This document shows, in pieces, positions 17,686 through 27,482 of a DNA stretch of 64,000 bases (position 1 is the first letter of the stretch; every line of letters starts with the position of its first letter). The position numbers and the translations under genes were made by a program. The notes beneath the pieces were generated by a model. It worked only from the letters and a program-made list of their open reading frames with translations, searched no databases and was not told where the DNA came from. Where the stretch lies: assembly GCF_003634705.1 (NCBI RefSeq), contig NZ_RBWU01000002.1:620001-684000 (forward strand). Reading direction: 5' to 3'. This stretch comes from Actinomadura pelletieri DSM 43383 (lineage in GTDB: Bacteria > Actinomycetota > Actinomycetes > Streptosporangiales > Streptosporangiaceae).

Positions 17686-18135
17686 GTGACCAGCAGAACC
17701 GCCTCCGCGCAGCAGTTGCGCGACCTCGCGCTGCTGCGTCGTGTCCGTGACCGGATCGACCGGGAGTACGCGCAACCGCTGGACGTCGAAGCGCTCGCCC
17801 GGAGCGTGAACATCTCCGCCGGGCATCTCAGCCGACAGTTCCGCCTCGCCTACGGAGAGTCACCGTACTCGTACCTGATGACGCGGCGCATCGAACGCGC
17901 GATGGCGCTGCTGCGCCGGGGCGACCTCAGCGTCACCGAGGTGTGCTTCGCGGTCGGCTGCTCCTCGCTCGGCACCTTCAGCACCCGCTTCACCGAACTG
18001 GTCGGCGTGCCGCCCAGCGTCTACCGGCGCGAGGCGGCACAGGCGACGGCGGGCATGCCCCCCTGCGTGGCGAAACGGGTGACCCGACCGATCAGGAATC
18101 GAGAAGCCCCGCCTGGTGAGCCGCGGTTAGCGTGA
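17686..18135 (+). CDS. AraC-type helix-turn-helix regulator
   Basis: 149 residues, mostly a single AraC DNA-binding domain with two HTHs: LDVEALARSVNISAGHLSRQFR (about 30-51) and LSVTEVCFAVGCSSLGTFSTRF (about 83-104). There is no separate ligand domain, which is usual for the small regulators that sit next to VOC proteins in actinomycetes. GTG start, probably leaderless. The following VOC gene begins 5 nt after its stop (or overlaps it by GTGA if an earlier GTG is used), so the two form an operon. Confidence 0.88.
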   Translation: MTSRTASAQQLRDLALLRRVRDRIDREYAQPLDVEALARSVNISAGHLSRQFRLAYGESPYSYLMTRRIERAMALLRRGDLSVTEVCFAVGCSSLGTFSTRFTELVGVPPSVYRREAAQATAGMPPCVAKRVTRPIRNREAPPGEPRLA

Positions 18136-18140
18136 GAGGC

Positions 18141-18554
18141 ATGAACCTCACCATTCACGCGAGCTTCCTTCCGCACGACGACCCCGACGCGTCCCTGGCC
18201 TTCTACCGGGACGTTCTCGGCTTCGAGGTCCGCAACGACGTCGGCTACGGCGGAATGCGCTGGATCACGGTCGGCCCGCCCGGCCAGCCCGGCACGTCCA
18301 TCGTCCTGGAGCCGCCCGTCGTCGAGGGCTGCGGCATCACCGAGGAAGAGGGCCGCACCATCACCGAGATGATGGCCAAGGGCACCTACGCCGGGATCAA
18401 CCTGGCCACCGAGAACGTCGATGATACGTTCGACAGGTTGCAGGCGAGCGGGGCCGAGGTCGTCCAGGAACCGATCGACCAGCCGTACGGCGTCCGCGAC
18501 TGCGCCGTCCGCGACCCCGCGGGAAACCTGATCCGCATCCAGCAGTCGAGCTGA
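18141..18554 (+). CDS. VOC (glyoxalase/bleomycin-resistance) superfamily protein
   Basis: 137 residues with the paired beta-alpha-beta-beta-beta modules of the vicinal oxygen chelate fold. SLAFYRDVLGFEV at 22-34 and YGVRDCAVRDPAGNLIRI at the C-terminus are typical. The start at 18141 gives MNLTIHASFLPHDD; a GTG nine bases upstream would overlap the AraC stop. Possible roles are binding, sequestration or modification of a small toxic compound. It is paired with the AraC gene, which probably controls it. Confidence 0.85.
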   Translation: MNLTIHASFLPHDDPDASLAFYRDVLGFEVRNDVGYGGMRWITVGPPGQPGTSIVLEPPVVEGCGITEEEGRTITEMMAKGTYAGINLATENVDDTFDRLQASGAEVVQEPIDQPYGVRDCAVRDPAGNLIRIQQSS

Positions 18555-18626
18555 CCCTCACCCCTCCCGTGCCCGGTGGCCGTGCGCCCTGGGCGGACCG
18601 GGCCCCGAGCAGTAGATGGAGACATG

Positions 18627-21008
<2,382 letters not shown>

Positions 21009-21043
21009 TCCGCCCGAGGCGCGGGGCAGGGGCGGCCTGGACA

Positions 21044-21077
21044 GCCGCATCGCGGGGTTCGACGCTCGCGATGCGGC
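21044..21077. terminator. Bidirectional terminator
   Basis: Perfect 11-bp stem GCCGCATCGCG / CGCGATGCGGC with a 12-nt loop, between the convergent UvrA-like and DUF3050 genes. It marks the downstream edge of the biosynthetic cluster. Confidence 0.75.
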
Positions 21078-21121
21078 CGACATCGAGGTGGCCCCGCCCG
21101 GGCCGGTGGGCGAAGGCCGCG

Positions 21122-21913
21122 TCAGGCCGCTTCGGGCATCGCGCCGAGAATGCCGTCCCACAGCCTGAGCCGCGCGGCGAAGGCGAGGTCGACGGTCGCC
21201 TCGCACTCCGCCCATTTGGCGTCGTCGCCACCGCACAGGTCGACGAGCATCTGCATCGCCATGGGCGTGTGCTCCTCGCTGTCCACCTGGATGTGGCGCC
21301 GGAGGTAGTCGACGAACGTCGACAGACTGCCCGATTCGGCGTTCAGGGCCGCCACCTGGTCGAACATTTCGGGGATCAGGTCCTCGCGGCCGAACGCGAA
21401 CGCCGCGGCCTGGCGGTGCACCGGAGCGTCGGCGATGAATCCCCAGGTCACGTCGACGAACTCGGCGGCCGGTTCCGGTACGCCCGCCTCGCGCAGCGCC
21501 GGGGCGACGGGCCTGCCGGCGCGGAGCAGGTCGATGAAGGCGTCGACGCGTGTGGTGTCGGCGCCCGCCTGCCGCATGCCGTCCAGGTACAGCTCGAAGT
21601 GGCTGATGAAGCCGCCGTCGAGTTCGTCGCTCTCCTCGACCAGCGTGATGTCGTTGATGAGCCGCCGGCTGACCGTCGGCCCGGTGGGCACCCAGGGCAC
21701 CTGGACGCAGGTCAGGTTGCGCTGGAGGGACTTCAGTAAGGACATGAAGTCCCAGACGGCGAAGACGTGGTGCTCCATGAACGTCACCACCGCGTCCTGG
21801 GTGTTCAGTCGCTGGTACAGCGGGTGGCCGATCACCTTGTCGCGGGCCGACTCCACGGCCTGTTTGAGCTTTTCGATGGCCGGATCGGTGTCGTCCCAGT
21901 CGTATCTCGACAT
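21122..21913 (-). CDS. DUF3050 family protein, haem-oxygenase-like fold
   Basis: 263 residues with GGAG before the ATG at 21913. It shows the DUF3050 pattern [32 protein letters not shown] and, later, His/Glu-bearing helices ([23 protein letters not shown]). The family is predicted to adopt the all-helical haem-oxygenase-like fold that in other families hosts di-iron oxidases; iron binding here is inferred. It is the last gene of the isoprenoid-supply transcript, 29 bp after IspG. Its task in the pathway is unknown, but a late oxidation of the terpenoid is possible. Confidence 0.75.
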   Translation of the reverse strand: MSRYDWDDTDPAIEKLKQAVESARDKVIGHPLYQRLNTQDAVVTFMEHHVFAVWDFMSLLKSLQRNLTCVQVPWVPTGPTVSRRLINDITLVEESDELDGGFISHFELYLDGMRQAGADTTRVDAFIDLLRAGRPVAPALREAGVPEPAAEFVDVTWGFIADAPVHRQAAAFAFGREDLIPEMFDQVAALNAESGSLSTFVDYLRRHIQVDSEEHTPMAMQMLVDLCGGDDAKWAECEATVDLAFAARLRLWDGILGAMPEAA

Positions 21914-21942
21914 GGCCGCTCTCCTTCTGGGTCGTCCCTCGG

Positions 21943-23127
21943 TCAGAGGGTGATGACTTCCGGTTCGCCCGTGGCGGCCTGGCCGTCGCGGGTCGTCTCC
22001 TCGGCGAGGCGCAGGGCCTCGTCGATGAGGGTCTCGACGATCTTGGACTCGGGGACGGTGGTGACGACCTTTCCCTTCACGAAGATCTGGCCCTTGCCGT
22101 TGCCGGAGGCGACGCCGAGGTCGGCCTCGCGGGCCTCGCCGGGGCCGTTGACGACACAGCCCATCACCGCGACCCGGAGCGGCACGTCCAGACCGTCCAG
22201 CCCGGCCGTGACCTCGTCCGCGAGCTTGTACACGTCCACCTGCGCGCGACCGCACGAGGGGCACGACACGATCTCCAGGCGGCGTTGCCGCAGCGCGAGC
22301 GACTCCAGGATCGCGATGCCGACCTTGACCTCTTCGGCGGGCGGCGCGGACAGCGACACCCGGATCGTGTCGCCGATGCCCTCCGCGAGCAGGGCACCGA
22401 ACGCCACGGCCGACTTCACCGTCCCCTGGAACTGCGGGCCTGCCTCCGTCACGCCGAGGTGCAGCGGGTAGTCGCACGCCGCCGCCAGCTTCCGGTACGC
22501 GGCGATCATCACGACCGGGTCGTGGTGCTTGACGGAGATCTTCAGGTCCTGGAAGCCGTGCTCCTCGAACAGCGAGCACTCCCACAGCGCCGACTCCACC
22601 AGGGCGTCCGCGGTCGCGCTGCCGTGCTTGGCCAGCAGCCGCTTGTCCAGCGACCCGGCGTTCACCCCGATCCGGATCGGCACCCGCGCGTCGGCCGCCG
22701 CCTTCGCGATCTCCGCCACCCGGTCGTCGAACGCCTTGATGTTCCCCGGGTTCACCCGCACCGCCGCGCATCCGGCGTCGATCGCCGCGAACACGTACCG
22801 GGGTTGGAAGTGGATGTCGGCCACCACCGGGATCTGCGACTTGCGGGCGATCTGGGGGAGCGCCGCGGCGTCGTCCGCCGACGGCACCGCCACCCGGACG
22901 ATCTGGCATCCGGACGCCGTCAGCTCCGCGATCTGCTGCAACGTCGCGTTGACGTCCGCCGTGACCGTCGTCGTCATCGACTGCACGCTCACCGGCGCCC
23001 CACCGCCGACCAGCACGGCCCGATCGTCGTGCCCCAGTCGTAGCTGCCGGGTCGTCCGGCGCGCGCCGTTCGCCGGGCCGTCCGGCGCGGGTGTCCCCGG
23101 CATCCTCGGTAATCCGAGATCAACCAT
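21943..23127 (-). CDS. ispG: 4-hydroxy-3-methylbut-2-en-1-yl diphosphate synthase
   Basis: 394-residue MEP-pathway enzyme converting MEcPP to HMBPP. The N-terminal TIM barrel ([31 protein letters not shown]) and the C-terminal [4Fe-4S] domain with [12 protein letters not shown] and [11 protein letters not shown] are complete, so it should be active. A primary metabolic copy would be expected elsewhere in the genome. This one sits 26 bp after the IspH fusion gene, next to prenyltransferase and cyclase genes, so it most likely serves the cluster. Confidence 0.93.
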   Translation of the reverse strand: MVDLGLPRMPGTPAPDGPANGARRTTRQLRLGHDDRAVLVGGGAPVSVQSMTTTVTADVNATLQQIAELTASGCQIVRVAVPSADDAAALPQIARKSQIPVVADIHFQPRYVFAAIDAGCAAVRVNPGNIKAFDDRVAEIAKAAADARVPIRIGVNAGSLDKRLLAKHGSATADALVESALWECSLFEEHGFQDLKISVKHHDPVVMIAAYRKLAAACDYPLHLGVTEAGPQFQGTVKSAVAFGALLAEGIGDTIRVSLSAPPAEEVKVGIAILESLALRQRRLEIVSCPSCGRAQVDVYKLADEVTAGLDGLDVPLRVAVMGCVVNGPGEAREADLGVASGNGKGQIFVKGKVVTTVPESKIVETLIDEALRLAEETTRDGQAATGEPEVITL

Positions 23128-23153
23128 GTGCAGGTCTTCCCTTCCGTTCGTGG

Positions 23154-25175
23154 TCAGTGGTCCCGGTAGGCGACCCGCGCCGCCATCTGCCCCAGGCGCC
23201 GCCGCCAGCCGTCCGTGAGCGGCGCCGTGGCGAGCGCCGTCCGGGCGGACGCGACGAGGCGGTCGATCCGTTCCTCGATCTCCTGGTCCGCGCCGGACTC
23301 GAGCAGCGCGGCGCGCAGCCGGTCCGGGTCCCAGCCGCCGCGCTCCAGACCGTCCGCGACCAGCCGTCCCACCTGGGCGTCCCGGGTCGCCGCGAGGGCC
23401 AGCAGCAGGTTCATCCGGTGTTCGTCGACGTCCAGGCCCGCCGGTTTGCCGGTCGCCGCGGAGTCGCCGAAGGCGTCGAGCAGGTCGTCGCGGAGCTGGA
23501 ACGCCTCACCGGCCGCGACCCCGTACGCCTCGAACGTCTCCAGAAGGTCGGACCGCCCGGCGATGGACGCCCCGAGGGCCAGGGGCCGGTGGATGGTGTA
23601 GCGGCCGGACTTGCAGACGGCGATCCAGCGGGCGAGGTCCGGGTCCGGCGCGGGCTCGGCGGCCAGGGCGACGTCCAACTGCTGGCCGATGATCATCTCG
23701 GTGGTGAGGTCGGTCCAGATCTCCATGGCCGGTCCGGGCAGCCCGGCGGTGAGCCGGTTGGCGTAACCGAACGCCAGGTCTCCGGCCAGGATCGCCATGC
23801 CCTCCCCGTACCTGCGGGCCTCCCCGACCCAGCCGCGCTCCGCGTGGATCGCGGTGTGCTTGACGTGGACGGTCGGCACACCGCGCCGGGTGGGCGAGTT
23901 GTCCAGGACGTCGTCGTGGATGAGGGCGAACGCGTGCAGCAGTTCGAGCCCGGCCGCCGCGGCGACGACCGCGTCCGCGCCCGCCGGGTCGTCGACGGTG
24001 CCGCCCGCCGCCAGATAGCCGCTGACGCAGAACATGGGCCGCAGCCGCTTGCCGCCCGCGGCGACCAATTCTGCGACGGCCTCGACCGGTAGGGCGGCGC
24101 GGGCGTCGACGGCGCCCCAGCGCGAGCACTCGGCGCTCAGCAGCTCCTCGATACGGGCGGTGGCGCGGGCGAGCAGCGCGGCCGACGCCGCGTCTTCGTC
24201 CTCGTTCCGGGACGGCCGCTCGAGCCCGGACGGCAGCTTGAACACGACGGTCTCGCTGGCCGTCGTCTCCGTCTCGACCTCGGTGAAGCCGAGGGCGTCG
24301 AGCCGCTCGATGACCTGCTCGACCAGCACCTCCGGCGCGCTCGCCCCGGCGCTCAGGCCCACCGTCTCGACATCGGCCAGCCATCCCGGGTCGAGCCGGT
24401 CGGCGTCCGGGAGCAGCCGCGCGCGGGTTCCGGCGGCACGCGCCACCTCCACCATCCGGATGGTGTTGCTCGAGTTGGCCGAGCCGACGACCAGTACGAG
24501 GTCGGCGCGCTTGGCGATCGCCTTCACCGCGTTCTGCCGGTTCTGGCTGGCGTAGCAGATGTCCTCGCTGCCGGGGCCGACCAGCCCCGGGAAACGCTCG
24601 CGGAGAATCGACACGATCTCGGACGTGTCGTCCACCGACAGCGTGGTCTGGGTGAGGAAGGCGGCGGACGTGCCGGGCGGGAGTTCGAGCCGCCTCGCCT
24701 CGTCCGCGTCCTGCACGATGACCGTGCGGTCCGGCGCCTCGCCGTAGGTGCCCTCGATCTCCTCGTGGTCGGCGTGACCGACGAGGATCAGCGTCCGCTC
24801 GTCGCGGGCGAACCGTCTGGCCTCCTGGTGCACCTTGGCGACGAGCGGGCAGGTCGCGTCGATGACCGTGAGGTGACGCCGGGCGGCGTTGTCACGCACC
24901 TGCGGGGACACCCCGTGCGCGGAGAAGATGCACACCGCCCCGTCCGGCACCTCGGTCTCCGAGTCGACGAACCTCGCGCCCCGCGCCTCCAGCTCCCGGA
25001 CGACGTGTTCGTTGTGCACGATCTGCTTGCGGACGTACACCGGCGCCCCATGAATCTCAAGCGCGCGTTCCACGATCTCGATAGCCCTGTCCACCCCGGC
25101 GCAGAAGCCGCGCGGCTCCGCCAGAATGACCCTCTTGCCGCCCGTTCGCCGGCTGTTCTCCACTGCGGTAGCCAT
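23154..25175 (-). CDS. IspH-polyprenyl diphosphate synthase fusion protein
   Basis: 673-residue single reading frame joining two enzymes. Residues 1-316 are IspH, which reduces HMBPP to IPP and DMAPP: Fe-S cysteines Cys25 ([10 protein letters not shown]), Cys109 ([11 protein letters not shown]) and Cys207 ([10 protein letters not shown]), and catalytic HADHEEIEG. After an acidic linker near 320-330, residues 331-673 form an isoprenyl diphosphate synthase with GGKRLRP, the first Asp-rich motif DDVLD (421-425) and the second DDLLD (563-567). Phe416, five residues before the first motif, resembles geranylgeranyl diphosphate synthases. Leads the transcript with ispG. No Shine-Dalgarno is visible; TTTAAT lies just before the ATG. 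Confidence 0.93.
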   Translation of the reverse strand: MATAVENSRRTGGKRVILAEPRGFCAGVDRAIEIVERALEIHGAPVYVRKQIVHNEHVVRELEARGARFVDSETEVPDGAVCIFSAHGVSPQVRDNAARRHLTVIDATCPLVAKVHQEARRFARDERTLILVGHADHEEIEGTYGEAPDRTVIVQDADEARRLELPPGTSAAFLTQTTLSVDDTSEIVSILRERFPGLVGPGSEDICYASQNRQNAVKAIAKRADLVLVVGSANSSNTIRMVEVARAAGTRARLLPDADRLDPGWLADVETVGLSAGASAPEVLVEQVIERLDALGFTEVETETTASETVVFKLPSGLERPSRNEDEDAASAALLARATARIEELLSAECSRWGAVDARAALPVEAVAELVAAGGKRLRPMFCVSGYLAAGGTVDDPAGADAVVAAAAGLELLHAFALIHDDVLDNSPTRRGVPTVHVKHTAIHAERGWVGEARRYGEGMAILAGDLAFGYANRLTAGLPGPAMEIWTDLTTEMIIGQQLDVALAAEPAPDPDLARWIAVCKSGRYTIHRPLALGASIAGRSDLLETFEAYGVAAGEAFQLRDDLLDAFGDSAATGKPAGLDVDEHRMNLLLALAATRDAQVGRLVADGLERGGWDPDRLRAALLESGADQEIEERIDRLVASARTALATAPLTDGWRRRLGQMAARVAYRDH

Positions 25176-25224
25176 AAATTAAAGGGTGCGGAGCGGCAGA
25201 GTGGACCGTCAAGGATCGGCGTGG

Positions 25225-25239
25225 GGCAACATATTGTCA
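25225..25239. promoter_or_regulatory. Shared motif GGCAACATATTGTCA, copy 1
   Basis: A 15-bp near-palindrome (CAA-nnnn-TTG core) about 50 bp upstream of the IspH-fusion start. It differs by one base from a copy at 27291-27305 upstream of the SARP gene. It is a candidate operator of a cluster regulator. Confidence 0.5.
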
Positions 25240-25414
25240 CCGAACTTCGGTCGGTGCATCCGACTATATCGCCGATCTCGGTGATACAACTTGTCGCGGT
25301 AGGAAAGTCATGTGGCGCCTGAGGAGGAGCCCGAAAAATGCGCGGGGAAGCCATTGAGTGGATGTGATCGGCCGTTTCGTCGAACGGCGACGTGGAACGT
25401 GTGCTCGGCTCGGC

Positions 25415-25454
25415 GGCCCGCCGCGGGCGGCCTCGGGGGGTTCGGCGGCGGGCC
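25415..25454 (-). terminator. Probable terminator after the SARP gene
   Basis: Perfect 9-bp arms GGCCCGCCG and CGGCGGGCC about 35 nt beyond the SARP stop, with a GC-rich loop that can pair further. Confidence 0.55.
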
Positions 25455-25487
25455 GTCGAGCGCGAGAGGACGCGGCCGTCGGGCCGC

Positions 25488-26648
25488 TCAGATCCCACCT
25501 CCGGGAACCGGACGCCAGTCCAGCGCCGGGGCGTGGTTCAGGATCTCGTTCTCCAGATGTTGGAGCGCCGGCCGGGGATCGATGCCGAGCTCCTCCGCCA
25601 GCCGTTTCTGGTTGGTGCGGAGCACCGCCAGCGCCTCGGCCTGCCGGCCGGACCTGTACAGCGCCAGGCTCAGCAGCTCACAGCCGTACTCGCGGAGCGG
25701 ATGGGCCTGGGTGAAGGCCTCCAGTTCGGCCACCGCCATCTCGTGGGCGCCGACGGCCAGCAGCGCCGCGCAGCGTCCCTCGACGACCGACAGCCGCAGC
25801 TCCTCCAGTCGGGCCGCCTCCGGCCGCACGTAGCCGGTGTCGGCCACCTCCGCGTACGCCTGGCCCCGCCACAGCGTCAGCCCCGCCTCGAACTCGCGGA
25901 GCGCCTGCCGTGGCTCACCGCGGTCGAGGGCCCGCCATCCGGCGGTGGCGCGTTCGCTGAAGCGGTGGACGTCGACCTCGACGACACGGTTGTCCAGCAG
26001 GTAGCCGCGGCCGAAGGTGCGCAGCACCGTCGCGGGGGTCCGCGGCGCGCGGTCGGGTTCCAGGACCCGTCGCAGGTTGGCCACATAGGCCTGCAACGAG
26101 GTGATCGCCGATGGTGGCGGGTTACCGGTCCACAGCTCCTCGACGATCACGTCGACGGCCACGGGCTGACCCACCTTGCTGACCAGGACCGCGAGCAGCG
26201 CGCGCTGCTTGGGCGCGCCGAGGTCGACGAGCCGTCCGGCGACGACGGCCTCGATCGGCCCCAGCGCCCGGAACTCCGCCAAGGGACGCGGCGTGCGCGA
26301 GGCGCGCGCCGGGGGCGTGGCCCACCGGACGGTGCCCGCCGCCACGGGCGGCATGGTCGGGGTGATCTCGGTGCCGTCCCGGTCGCCCGTTGCGGGGTCG
26401 AACGCGGCGGACGCGGGTGGTGTCGGTGCCAGGTCGAGATCGAGCCCCTGGGCGAAGTACACCTTGAGCATCTCGTTGGCGCGTCGCAGCTCCCGCACTT
26501 CGCGTTCGAGTTCCGCGATGCGCCGGGCGTCCCCGTTGCCGTGGCCGTTGCCGCGACTCGACCGCCGTCCACTTTCGACCCGTGACCGGCGGCCGCCGGT
26601 TCTTTCGCCGATGACCATTGTATCGACGTTGGTCTTCTCGTTCGTCAT
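25488..26648 (-). CDS. SARP-family transcriptional activator with coiled-coil N-terminus
   Basis: 386 residues. From about residue 129 it has an OmpR-like winged helix (LGAPKQRALLAVLVSKVGQPV, ITSLQAYVANLRRVLEP, TFGRGYLL) followed by a bacterial transcriptional activation domain, the layout of AfsR/DnrI/RedD proteins that activate antibiotic clusters. Odd: residues 41-66 (ARRIAELEREVRELRRAN and onward) form a Leu/Glu-rich coiled coil resembling the leucine zipper of IS3-type OrfA proteins, preceded by a basic, Gly-rich stretch. It lies amid the biosynthetic operons, three of which have TTGGCGC repeats. ATG at 26648 with GGGAG nine bases upstream. Confidence 0.9.
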   Translation of the reverse strand: MTNEKTNVDTMVIGERTGGRRSRVESGRRSSRGNGHGNGDARRIAELEREVRELRRANEMLKVYFAQGLDLDLAPTPPASAAFDPATGDRDGTEITPTMPPVAAGTVRWATPPARASRTPRPLAEFRALGPIEAVVAGRLVDLGAPKQRALLAVLVSKVGQPVAVDVIVEELWTGNPPPSAITSLQAYVANLRRVLEPDRAPRTPATVLRTFGRGYLLDNRVVEVDVHRFSERATAGWRALDRGEPRQALREFEAGLTLWRGQAYAEVADTGYVRPEAARLEELRLSVVEGRCAALLAVGAHEMAVAELEAFTQAHPLREYGCELLSLALYRSGRQAEALAVLRTNQKRLAEELGIDPRPALQHLENEILNHAPALDWRPVPGGGI

Positions 26649-27482
26649 CTGTGAACTCCCAACATCTCACCGCCTTGTTCGGGGGCGCCTGGCGAGAAGC
26701 GGGACGGCGGCCCGGCACGGCAGTGTCGGTGCATGGAGGTGACGAGCACGCGTGAACGCTGAAACGATATTCCCGGGCGAGCGCGTTGATATCGCGACAG
26801 GTGTGTGACCCGGAGGTCATGCGGCATTTGATAATTCTGCCGCGCGCCATTCATGTCGAATGGTGAGGGAGGTGTCGAGGCGTGCCGCCGAAGAACGGCG
26901 ACGCCAGCTGGGATTTCATTGATTCCGACATGCATCGAACCTGGCGCCCATAAATTCGTAATGTGGCCTATTCGACCGCATACGAAGTCCGGCGCCGCGC
27001 AAAATAACTGCATTCCGCAGCCCCCGTGATGATTTTTTCCAGCCCCCGATGCCGGCGCAAGCCAATGTAGCCGCGAACCGTTACCCCGTCAATGTACGGT
27101 ACGTGCATGAGCCATTGCGTTGCGTATTGACTTTCGCGGTGTCCTGGAGGTGAACGCCGCGGGCCGTCGCCGTCAACGCGAGGCGGTGGTCGGTCCGGCC
27201 CGGCCGCCCGCCATGTGAAGTTGCTAGGTTTTCGCAGGTCATCGCCCTGTTGGACGAGGTCGGCCGGTCGTCAGGCGCGGGTCGGCACATGGCAACAAAT
27301 TGTCATGTGGTCGACGCCTGGATTCCCGTCAAGATCATCGAAATTGCCGGGCAAGATTTTTTGTTTCTCCGGTTTTTCGGGAATCTTCAGGATCACGGGT
27401 CGCATAATGCTCGGCGGTGCGGCGTTTCCCGATGCCGGGACATTGTCGGTCGGCTGCCTGATCAAAAGATCATTCACCCGGT
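26649..27482. promoter_or_regulatory. Long regulatory region upstream of the SARP gene
   Basis: 834 bp without a convincing gene between the LuxR stop and the SARP start; short frames here have poor codon bias. It is clearly AT-richer than the coding DNA. It holds the 24-bp inverted repeat at 27286-27309 and runs of T near 27030 and 27358. Such a long leader suggests several regulatory inputs to the SARP gene, or an undetected small RNA. Confidence 0.5.
27286..27309. promoter_or_regulatory. Inverted repeat containing GGCAACAAATTGTCA, copy 2
   Basis: Arms CACATGGCAA and TTGTCATGTG pair at 9 of 10 positions around CAAA. The central 15 bp match the motif upstream of the IspH fusion with one mismatch. 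It is about 640 bp upstream of the SARP start and 175 bp past the LuxR stop. Confidence 0.55.

Larger units (their letters stand above)
25176..25487. other. Intergenic region between SARP and IspH-fusion genes
   Basis: About 310 bp with no real gene. The half next to the IspH fusion is AT-rich and carries the GGCAACATATTGTCA motif; the other half carries the SARP terminator. Confidence 0.6.

Noticed and set aside
25488..26648. Remnant of an IS3 insertion sequence
   Set aside because: Only the coiled-coil similarity is seen; there is no transposase core, terminal repeat or target duplication, and the segment is in frame with the SARP domain.
26645..27013. Possible 122-codon gene before the SARP gene
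   Set aside because: Atypical codon use, no ribosome-binding site and no recognisable domain; the region is better explained as regulatory.
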